A stretch of DNA of 64,000 nt from Yponomeuta sedellus (Eukaryota > Arthropoda > Insecta > Lepidoptera > Yponomeutidae): the NCBI GenBank assembly GCA_934045075.1, contig OW203745.1:13860184-13924183 (forward strand). Reading direction: 5' to 3'. Of the stretch, positions 32,891 through 44,300 are shown piece by piece; position 1 is the first letter of the stretch, and each line of letters begins with the position of its first letter. Position numbers and translations under genes: made by a program. The notes beneath the pieces were generated by a model. The model was not told the origin of the DNA, ran no database searches, and worked only from the letters and a program-made list of their open reading frames with translations.

Positions 32891-33638
32891 GATTCTATAC
32901 AATAATATAGCCTTTTATTTCGCTCTTTAAATTAAATTACATACATATTAAAGAAAAAATTTTGAATTAAGTTGCCTCAATAGGGGTTTGGGTCTTAGGG
33001 TAGGGGGGTGAACCCCCCCTGCAATAGCTTCTTGTTGAATTTTCTGTAAACCTTACCTCAAAATCTTGCTGTATGAATGATTTTGTGCTTCTGAACCTGA
33101 CGAAATATTTGCTTATAAAATATATAAATAAAACTATGTACGTTTAATTAAGTTACTTAATTTTATCAACATGTTTTGTACATTGTAGACTTTTAGTCCA
33201 GATTTACTTACGGGTGTTGTTATATCGGAAAAGGTTTGTACATTTCATAAGAAAAATCAGGTAAATAAGCCCCTCCGCTCTTGCGTAATATAGTGCAGTC
33301 AACCATGCAAGTCATAGCGGCTAAAGGTCTTCGCACATTTTAACAACTCCACGCCAACGCGGCAGCAACTCTACTCACACTCTGGATGAGTAGTCAACTA
33401 GTTGATCCACTCTATGGTCACTAGTGGGCAATGCGTTGTCAACGAGTGGACAACGCGGTGTCAATGAGTGGGTAGTGCGTATTCAACAGACAACTCGTCT
33501 AACCTCAGTTTTCGGTTGAATTTTGTCCAAAGAAGTCGTGTTGCTTATGAAATATCGAACATTACATTCAGTGAACTGGCGATTATAGCTATTATATAAT
33601 GAAAATGAACGAAAACAGATAATTATCGGGTACATGAT

Positions 33639-33806
33639 ATGTTGCGACAAAGGAAATCAGAAGGGGAATATTGGAATATCCGGAGACATCTGCTAGATGA
33701 CGAAGAAAAATTCTATATCTATTTCCGTATGCCGAGATACTTGTTTTATTATATACTAAATATTATTGAGGGCTGGTTACCCATCACGCGTCAGTCGCAA
33801 ACGCAT
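33639..33806 (+). pseudogene. Amino-terminal fragment of a Harbinger transposase
   Basis: SEGEYWNIRRHLLDDEEKFY and FRMPRYLFYYILNIIEG resemble the region ahead of the DDE domain in Harbinger (HARBI1-like) transposases. The frame then runs into the GTCGTTGCGTGGACAACGTG tandem repeat. No DDE residues remain. Confidence 0.65.
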
Positions 33807-33807
33807 A

Positions 33808-33895
33808 GTCGTTGCGTGGACAACGTGTGGTCGTTGCGTGGACAACGTGTGGTCGTTGCGTGGACAACGTGTGGTCGTTGCGTGGACGTCTGGTC
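33808..33895. repeat. 22-bp tandem repeat, about 3.6 copies
   Basis: Unit GTCGTTGCGTGGACAACGTG plus TG repeats at 33808, 33830, 33852 and, partly, 33874. Related but diverged units occur at about 33417-33500 inside the same Harbinger remnant, so the repeat seems native to this non-autonomous form. Confidence 0.9.
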
Positions 33896-34997
33896 ATTGC
33901 GTGACAAACGTGTCGGGGTTGACCTTTAGTGTACAATGCGTAGGCCACTCGTCGTACATATAAAATATATAAATTCAATTTATTTCAACGTAAAGAATTT
34001 ACATTCTGTTTGCTGAATGTCAAAGTACAATGTAACATAAAAGTCAAAGCCGCCGCCTTCGGGCCGTAATGTAGTGGAGAAAAAGGCAGCGGGAAAAAAA
34101 ACTCCACTCTGACCATCTTTTCTCAAGTCCTCTTAAATCTAATACATTAGATACCACCTATACGCATAATATTCCATGACTGCCATTAATAACTTTAAAT
34201 GCTAAGGCATTATTAAATAATTTTTTTTACATAGGCCGTGAAAACATGACAAGTGCTGCGGCCAGACACACGAACAGCACTCTTTCACGAGCATAACGCA
34301 GAGGTCAGCCATCATCAGTCTCAACCATTTCGGAGGGTGATAGATGACCCGGCCACCACGCACGCCACCATTCGAATGACCTTTAGCCTTGCACTACTTT
34401 AATATAATTTTTTGAAATTAAACCTTGAACATTATGACTCAGGGCTTAAATTTCTATATTTGGCATAGAGTCGAGTCGCCGTTGAGTTGTTTTAATGTGC
34501 GAAGACCTTAAGGCTGGTCACAAAAGAATTATTTATGTTTTTTTTCCTCTTATATAAAAAAAAACCTAGCACCCGAAGTTCCATCCTGAAACTTCAAACC
34601 TAATTTCGGTTTGCAAACTGAAACTATCTGGTAGCATTTTTATATTTAAACATACAGAGTATGCAAATGTCGTACGTGCATTTTGATAGTTCCGTCTATG
34701 GTGGGTGACGTAATTTCGTTCCGACAAGCTATTTTGAGCAGAAACATCTCGTTTTACCTATTTTTCGAAGTTTTTTGTAAAAGCTATAAAAAAGTATCTA
34801 CTCTTCCCCGGCACGGCAGCCAAAATCGATATAGGGACCTTCAGTATAACCTACTGAACCCCTCCATGTATTCAGTTGCTCCAGATTACGGTACATAACT
34901 TATTTGTAAACCCAAACCGAATTCTACATACGGAACCCCAACCTCTTTGAACCAAACACGGAAGTTGCCAGTTTTTAGGCAAAATGGGAAAAGATGA

Positions 34998-35108
34998 CCA
35001 ATAACAAATCGGTGTTATTATCGTTAGCCAATCGATGACGCGGATACTCAAGTCAACGAAAACAATTTAAAATACAAGAAGAAACGTCACAGGGCCTTGT
35101 GGACCAAT
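34998..35108 (+). promoter_or_regulatory. Putative HERPUD promoter segment with CCAAT boxes and TGACG motifs
   Basis: CCAAT occurs at 34998, 35028 and 35104. ATGACGCGG lies at 35035-35043 and ACGTCAC at 35084-35090 (GTGACGT on the other strand). HERPUD genes are known targets of the unfolded-protein response through ATF6/XBP1 sites, which use CCAAT and TGACG/CCACG parts. No canonical ERSE (CCAAT-N9-CCACG) is present, so this is inference. Confidence 0.35.
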
Positions 35109-35350
35109 CAGCGTCGGCCAGATATTTAGCAAATTGACAAGTGTTAGGGCAGCTTTTTGTGGCGTAATAATTATTATTTATTTACTAGAACTATTCATTT
35201 ACCAACAGTGCTAAAGCGTCTAATCCACCATTTAGTGTTTGAATAAAACCACGTATTTGCAAGTCCTACCTCCTATTGTTTCCAAGCTATACAGTTCTCT
35301 TATCAATTTTGATATTTGGGAACCATTGTTGTGAATAAATTGGATGAAAA

Positions 35351-38300
35351 ATGATACCAGATAACGTGACATTGATCGTAAAGGCTCCGAACCAGCAAAT
35401 TGAGGATCAGAACATAGAGTGCCAGTCGACATGGACAGTGAAACAGCTGAAGGGCCACTTATCCGAAGTATATCCAAGCAAACCAGTAAGTACATTTTTC
35501 AACCAAGTATATTACGTATTTTTGCTTTATTTTTGGGGATTACATCACTTTATCATGTAGTACTACTAGAAAGGTCATCGAGATAAAGTGATGTTTATGC
35601 AAGGAAAGGGTAATATCAATTCAATGGTATCACCTTTATCAGAATTTCGAGATACTCTATGTTAGGTAGCTTTTTTTTCGAAAGTAATAGAAAAAGAACA
35701 AATTCAAATACTTCTCCCTACTTTCCAGTGTGCTAACAATCTTACGTCAACAAAATTTTCTTATAACAGCCTTTAGCAACAGATGACCAACCAAGGGTTA
35801 GTTGGTATCTTATCAGCCTGCGTCTATCCAATGCTGGGTGTAATAAGAACTCGTAATTAGCCCTTACATCTAGATGCTTCTGAAATCATCTTATTTCACT
35901 TAAAGAGATAACTTTTTGAGAAGAGAAACATAATGTGCTGCTATTAATAATTATGTTGATTTCTCACACTCACTGTTCTTCAATTAAATTGAAGTAAGTA
36001 CTGTCTGATGTTGTCTGTTCGTTCAATAGGCTTGCTCCAAGCCCTTTGCTTCCCTCAGTAACTACTTAATTATGAATTAGTATATGACTAGGATTAGCAA
36101 AATAAAGACAAATGTTTAGTGCGGTTAAGATATTATATACCATGAAAAAACCAGATGAAATAATGGAAGGCATAGTAAGTAAAAAATAAAATATTGAATA
36201 GTCTAGTAGCAAGTTATTTACAAATTTTAAGATGTTTTCCAACTCGAAACTAGGATTTACATGCATCTGAGGAGTTGGACCAATGATTTTGATAAGTGAC
36301 TTACAAAATTACATACATGCCAAGACCCATGATACAACTACATTTGATATCAGTACCTCATGTGTACTAATAATTCTTTGTATTTTCACATATAAAGCGT
36401 TTCTCCAGTAAGCCATCTGAACAAACATAATACTGGTTCACTGTTCCATACACTAGGGTAATTTTGATGAAACAAAACATGTGAAACACATGATATGCTA
36501 CAATGAAATATTTCTTGGCTCTGTCTTGATATATTTTTATTATTGTTATTTTATTTCTAATTACTGATATAGGTGGCCTCTGCATCTACATAATGAGATG
36601 ATTTATGTAGTGTCCAGTGGCATCTTCACTCACACTAGATGGGTGAATGGATCACTCGTATGCTGCAGTGCCGGGGATATTGTTTATAGATGGTGTAGAC
36701 TTGCCCAGCACCTACATCATCCTGACAGCTTAGACTTTTGTGGGATCTGCTAGTATGTAATATGTATTTTAAAAAACGTTTTCTTACTTTCAACAACCTG
36801 TGAAATTAGTCTCATTAGCATCTATTAAAAAAATATTCCTTTAATGAAATCCTTTATGTATCTATATTTTTATATGTGAAGCTCATATCAGTCAACATAG
36901 ATAAACACATAAATTCCGAATTCATACTCTATTCATACCAACAATACTAACTTAAATGTCACAAACTAAAACCTTATCAAGGTGTGTACTGAAATTGTTA
37001 GTTAATTGGTTTCAAGAAATACAATTAATGGCATTGATAACGGCATGATAAACAGTTGTTTTCAAACTTTTCCTCTAAATATAACTGCATATAATATTTA
37101 TAGGAAAAGTTTACCACACAGTAGGTACTCAATAAGTAAATTGAGTACCTACTGTGGAAGTGTGGGAAGTATGTTTAATTCCCACAGATCATCACTAATC
37201 TGTTTATAGATCAACACTGCTTATCGAGAATATGCGCCTTTTCTAGCATTTCCATTTGACAAAAGATGTTTTTATTATGCAACAGCACCTATGCCAAATC
37301 TGTAGATACAGTCTATTTATTCTTACTTGTCCAATTTAGTAAACAAGATTCTACACTTAAACTGTGACTTTTTAGTCCAAAACTGCCATATTTTCATAAA
37401 TGAAGTAACTTGGAACACTCTTTTAGATAACACGCTGCCAATTTTATAAACATAGTTCATGATAGTCCATGAATTTGCGAGAAAATGTCTAGTTCAGGCA
37501 TCTAATCTCAATTTTAAAGTTAGAGCCTGAGTTTCTGAATTGAGAATTTCGCTAAGTAAGTAGTTAACTGTAGTGCTGTCTCTTCGAATTTCTCAGAAAG
37601 AGTGTGACAGAATGTTATTTAAGTATTTACTTAGTGATATTCTCAATTCAGAAATAGGCCCAGAATCTTGTTTACTAAATTGGACAATTAAGAATAGACT
37701 GTACGTAGTAACATAACATAACATTTACATACAGGCACATACATTGCTTCTGGCCCCACACTAGGATACCTTGTGTCGTGGGAACCAGAAACAACGACAT
37801 CACAAACATGTAAACATCAAGACCTGGGGTTTTGTTTTGTTCCCAGCCGGGATTCGAACCCGCAACCTCTGGCTATCCGTACCAGCGCTCTACCAATTGA
37901 GCCAATGGGCGACTCACGGCATCAGTGAAATTTCGAACCTCTTTACAATATTCTCTGTATTACATACAGGCAGCGACATCTGACTTAAGCAAATTGCATT
38001 ACTTACAGCCCCGACTACCTACTTTGCAGTTAGGTTTAACATCGGAACGATATCACTGTACCCACATGATTACACATAGCCAGAGGTTGCGGGTTCGAAT
38101 CCCGGCATGGGTGAAATTTTTAGCCTCTAAATAGGTTTTTAAATGAACTTGATTTTTTCACCATTATAAATAAGACTACGAATCGAAGGTTGAACATAAA
38201 AATACACGTTGCTAGTTTATTCGTTACTCTCCCTAGGTGATTCCGGCATCATGTTAATATGTATCGATATCAACCCTTGTATGTCCCCACTGCTGGGGCA

Positions 38301-41300
38301 CGGGTCTCTTCCTGCATCGCAGGAAGTTTAGGCTATACTCCACCATGGGGGGGCCTGGTCCGGGTTAGTGGAGGATTGTAAGACAGTGACGGGCCCTACT
38401 GTCAGAAGCTATCAAGCCATGCCTTAACGTGCCTTGCGAAGCACGGAAGCGCTCGGAAAAATGCAAAGCCGTGGTCACGGGATGGTCACCCATCTAGCAC
38501 CTAACCGCGACTGTTGTTGCTTTACCCAAGTGATTGATTTCACTCACTAGGCCACGAGCGCTTCCTCGCGAATTGTGAGCATATATTTATAGAGATTACG
38601 AAAGTTTCAGTTCTAAAATTCGTCCTAAAACTCTCCCCAACTAAACGCAAGCCTTCTCCCGCAGACGGCCGACGAACAGAAGATCATATACTCCGGCCAG
38701 CTCCTGGACGATAACGCGATCCTGAAGGACGTCCTGCGAACCTACGAGACACAGCTCACTCAGTTCACGCACACAATGCATCTGGTGTGCACGCCGAAGC
38801 GACGTGCCCAGGACTTGAGGATCCCAGCTGGGCCTGACACGGACGGGCTCAGGCATCGCAACGTTGAAGTTCCTCCTGCTAATATTGGTAAATCTGCTTC
38901 TAACAGAGTGCCCGGTATACGGAAGGCAATGTTGGGAGGCTGAGTTGGGGATGGGAACAGAAATAAATATAGACTACCAGACTACTTACTTTTCATTTTG
39001 AAAAAAGAAAAATCATAACCATGGAAGCCGTTTTTCATCAACATCATCGTCAGGGTATACTAGTCCACTGCTGGACATAGCCCTCCCCTAATGAGCGCCA
39101 TAGCGCCCTGTGTTCAGCTTGCCCCATCCAGCATCTGCCTGCAGGTTTTCGCAGATCCTCATCCCACCTGGTCGGAGGGTGTCCTACAGTACGTTTGCCG
39201 AGTCGTTTTTAACCCCAATAATTTACTTAGGTGTTTGCACGCTTAATTATTAGTAACCGTTGACTCTTAAGGCAGTAACTATTAATCTCAAGAGGAATCA
39301 TGATATTTTGAGGGAAAAATGGTAGCCATGGCTGTGATATTCCCTTTTTCAATTTGAGAATTACTCATATAAGTATTTTAATATATTTGCGAGCCACATC
39401 GTCCGGACTACAAAAACCCGAAAAAAGTGAATAAATTACATTTTCAATGAAAATGACGTCTTCAAACAATTCTTATTTAGGGCAATTAATTGACATTTTG
39501 ACTAACTTGAAAGAATTAATTTTATAAGAATATTTTAAATATTTGTATGGTTAATAAAGGTGACTAGAGTTGGTGGAATTTGTGCATAATAAATTGTTAA
39601 ATACATAGTCACAATACAAGCTTCTTGATTAGACTGGTATGCAAATACATCGCATGACAATACAATAACAATATTATGACATTGATAAACTTGGATAGTA
39701 ATTATGTTAAACGCGGCCCTGGGCAAACGAGACCTCTAAAACACCTAAATGCCACTTTCTATGAAATGTCGTTTCAATCGTGCGATTCCGGCGTACCATG
39801 ATTTTTGTGCATGCACTATCCAAAGGTTGTCTGGAAGAGATCGCTCTTAGCGATAAGACCAATTTTATAACATTACTTAAATTTAAGAATCATGGTTGTA
39901 ATATTTTTTCTGGTTGTGCAATAAAGTGTTCTCTATCTACCATTATATTATACATGACGTTTCTTGACTGGGTTCGATATTTAAAAACCTATTTAGAGGC
40001 TAAAAATTTCACCCATGACCCAACTACCCAACTACCTACCCAGATATACAAAAGAGATTACTTATTCAATTACACAGAAGATAGAAGAAGTATAGAAAAA
40101 AACTTAGGAACCCAGTTACGTCGAAGGATAAAAATCCTTTTAGGAAGCTGGTTTACAAACTCCGTTTACCGTAAGTTTAACTGCGAAATTCATCCGCAGG
40201 GGATGAATTTCTTGTATCGTCATCTCTTGTTTGTTTGCAAAAAAAGTTGCATTAGGTGGACACACGGCAGGTCTTAAGGCCTGCGCAGACGAGGGAATAT
40301 CCTAGGTGGACACACGGCAGGTCTTAAGGCCTGCGCAGACGAGGGAATATCCCCGGGTACTATTTTGTCCGTCGATATAGATCTCTTATAAATTGTATCG
40401 AATATCGCACACGAAGGACTAAAAGTAGCCCGTACAAAAAGTCCCTCAAGTTACCGAGGACATCAAGAGACCGGACTGGACAAAAGATCGGTGTTTTCAT
40501 TTAAAACGCCTTTTCTTTTTCAGCTTCATGTAAATTACAACACAATGTAATCTCAGAATATTTGCTCCCGTAGCGTACGCTTCACTCAATTTTCGGGGAC
40601 CAAAATGACCGCACACCGGCGTTGAATCCGCGACAAGTACTTAGAGGACATTTTTATACGATTCAGGGACTTTTGTCCCTTAGGAACATAAATCCCTCGT
40701 CTGCGCAGGCCTTAGTAGCACATATTATCTGTTCTATTCTGAACTCGTCTGGAATCTAATAGATATAGGACTCGAAGTCCGATTGCGTTGTACCTCATTC
40801 AAGTTACGAGTCTAATCAGGTTTGTTTATTAGGTAAAGTTAAGTGTCTTAATAGGCATGACGAAAGATTTTTAAGTCCCCTTCCATAATGTGGACAAGTT
40901 AATGCATTATTTACAAAAAAAAAACCGTATTTCAGTAATAAACTAAAGTTCAACGAAGGTTAAAGCCATTCTTCTAAGATTATTTTAAATCTCTGCGAAA
41001 ACAACTCGCAGTGTCATGGCGTCGAATCTGACGTCACGCCCAGCTAAACAAACATCGTAATCACTAGTAGTCACAACCAATCACAACAAAGCACGGGTGA
41101 AGTTTACCAATGTTAACCTAAGCGTGACGTCAGGCGATGTTTCAGTCCCAAGGATTCTTGTTCAGTCCAAATGGCTGAAAGCAGTATTATTATAAAAAAA
41201 TATTTTATTGAAAATATTGGTAATATCTTTTTTTTATAAAACTAAATCAGTGTTTTAAATCCTTTTTATTTGTACTTTCCCGTTAGACTAGGGCAAAGTA

Positions 41301-44300
41301 TGTCCTTAGAGGGAGTTGTTATATCTCATATCTTTGCTCACCGGGACACACTATCTCTATCATCATATCTCGCTCACCACTTGTGTCCTAGCACATACGA
41401 CGTCCAAAGAACAAAGTTCGCGTGGGAACAAGAGACACAAGTGGTGAGTCAGTCTAGTCTACCTATTGCCTACTTTATCCAGATCAACCTTTTTTTTTTG
41501 TGAACTTTCTATCATCGCTCGTTGGTTACGACGAGAAATGCGGCCAAATGTAACCGATGTCAGACGATGTTGATCTCGCTCTCGCGCATTGTGTGTAAGC
41601 TGGATAAAGTAGCAGGAGATGACTACCGTACTGAGTTGAGAGAGCGAGGGAGCCAGATATAGTTGACATCTCTGGGATATGAATGGGACACATTTGACGG
41701 CGAGGGAGTTTTGTGTCCACTCATATCTGGCTCTTGAGTTACCCAAGGCTATTTCCCGTAACATCGTTAAATCTTTAGTTATTTGATACTGTCATCACGC
41801 CTATTGCCGTTAAATTACCACTGGTGATGATCCAAAGACCTTTGATACCCAGTTTTACACATTGTTGTCTTCTCCAGCTGAGGCGGTCCCGCGGCCTGAG
41901 ACGCGTCAGAACGACCAGAATCACACGGCGGAGACGATCCAGCAGTACCTACAGTCGGGCCACCTGGCGACGCCCGACGCTGCCTCCATGCACCATCACG
42001 TGCTCATGATGCAGCGCGCCTATCTCCAGTACATGCAGCAGTATGCCCAAATGTGAGTATGCGGGCCAGGCATGTAGTGGGTTCAGTGGCATACAGATTA
42101 AAAGTAAAGTAAGCGGATTACCCCCCAATGATGACACAACCTTGCGCTATGGCGCTCATTAGGGGAGGGCTGTTTCCAGCAGTGGACTAATATAGCCTGA
42201 AGAAGAAGAAGCGGATTAAAATACTAATTAGTATTAAGCTCACCTACTGTACAATATTACAATACAATTTCACTTGGTACAATCGATATCAACCCTTGTA
42301 TGTTCCTGCATCGCAGGAAGGTTAGGCCATACTGCATGTGCACCTACTTTAAAGAATTTTATTAATACAACTTTTTATTCCACAATATTTACTTGGCGCA
42401 ATAAAGAATTTTAATAATAAAACAGTATGCAGAGGCTCAAAGTGCTTAGTGCGAGTTTGACAGATCCAATCGAATAACTTCACTACCGCGTTAATCGAGC
42501 ATTGAGTAGTGAGTATGAGTAAGTTAACCGTTCGAACTGGCAAAACGCTGTCACAGTACAACTCGCACTCGCGTTTATTCGCGTTTTGGTTGGTAAACGT
42601 GTTCACTTCTCAACGTAAACCATTACAACTCGCACTCAGCATTTTTAATTTCCATACTTGTCGCTAGATGGCGCTTCCTCGATGCCATAGAAATATGAGT
42701 TTACGTTAACGCGATCGAGTAGTTAAAAAACTCGCACTAATCACTCAGACAGTGGTATACAGTAAGCTAGCGTTAGGATAGTGGCATCTAGTATGCTAAC
42801 CTTCGGCCAGTGTCTTATCTGAATGCTACCCTTCATATAATGGCATCCAATGTACTGTCAACAATTTCCATCAGTTAACATTCAACTGGTATGAAAAATT
42901 CAGTTAATGGAATCCAGTATGCTAAAGTTCTGATGTTCGTATAATAACAACTTCCACACAACACAATCACTTGACCTGGTCCCAAACTAGGATACCCTGC
43001 GCTATACGTAGTAACCGTGGTAGAGTATAGCCTAACCTTCCTGCGATGCAGGAAGAGACCCGTGCCCCAGCAGTGGGGACATACAAGGGTTGATAACGAT
43101 ACGTAGTAACCAGGCTAGGACGTCACGAACATGAAAACACACCCAGACTGAGGCCTCTTGTACGGCGATCCGCAGTGGGAATCGAACCCACAACCTCTGT
43201 CTTGGTACCCAAACAAACGCATTAACGGGTACACCAACGAGACAGTCTTCAATAAAACTCAAATAGTACATGACAGTATGCCAAAATATGGTCAATGAGT
43301 CGGCAAGCAAGATAGACACTAAGGCATTTTTATTATTTTCGACTGCCGGCAGATGCTGGATGCGGCAAGCCGAAGACAGGGCGCTATGGCGCTCCTTAGG
43401 AAAGGGCTATGTCCAGCAGTGGACGACATAATATAGCCTGAAGAAGAAGATTACCGGTATTAAGTTAATAAGATGGACGTAGATTTTGTGTATGCTTCGT
43501 ACAGAGACGTAGGTTTTGTGTATGCTTCGTACAGAGACGTATATTTTGTGTATGCTTCGTACAGACATTTTCAGCAAGGTAATATCGGCAATACTTGTTG
43601 TTACAGGTGGCAGGCAGGTGGGAACGTTACGGCCGGAGGTCAACCGATGAATGTCGTCAATGAAGTGCCACAGCCACAGGTGATTATAAAGCATAGCTGA
43701 CAATTTGATTACTTCAATCGCGTTGGACAGAGGGACACCATAAAAAATGGACTTAATGCCGCGGCGTCTTTGATGCCGTTTTGGTACGATACTTCTTTAT
43801 AGTAGCTAGCCAGTGTAGCCGTCTAGGCATAATTTTATTTGAAGAATATCGTTACGTTTTGTTTAGGTGTCAGTCGTGTTGGGACTCTCAGCTAGGCTAG
43901 GTTTTCGTGATAAAAAAGATAATAAAAAGAAAGTATTATTTGCAATTCAGTGTTTTTAATAAGTGGTGCGCTACAGTAGCATGAGGCGTGACTGGAGTAA
44001 AGTGAACACATTTTTTTATGTAGACGGTAAGGGCCCTCGCCCACGGCGACTTTTTGTAGTGATGCTGTCGCGCGTTTAACGAACGCGCTTAAGTCGCATT
44101 TGCAATGCGCTATAGAAGCGATGCCAACGCGCTACTAACGAAAAACCAGCACCAAAGACAACGTGACTAATGTTGCCTCAACGGAGTCCATCTTGGAACT
44201 ATGGCGATCGTAGGTATTTTTGTGCAACTGAATAGCTTTTGCATCGCGCCAGAAGCGAGACGATATCGTGTTTGCATCGCGACTGAATCGTGGTTACGTG

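Larger units (their letters stand above)
33325..34508 (+). mobile_element. Harbinger-type DNA transposon remnant
   Basis: Inverted ends AGGTCTTCGCACATTTTAAC and its near-inverse are flanked by TAA on both sides (33322-33324, 34509-34511), the TWA duplication of PIF/Harbinger elements. One transposase amino-terminal piece (33639-33780) is left. Most of the gene has been replaced by non-coding DNA and a short tandem repeat. Confidence 0.8.

Noticed and set aside
33808..33895. CRISPR-like array
   Set aside because: Direct tandem 22-bp repeats with no spacers, inside a Harbinger remnant of an animal genome.
34998..35108. Canonical ERSE in the HERPUD promoter
   Set aside because: No CCAAT is followed by CCACG at nine bases; only separate parts are present.
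39780..40277. 165-codon open frame
   Set aside because: It includes a family B SINE tail and an inverted-repeat element end, has no domain or splice support, and lies in HERPUD intron 2.
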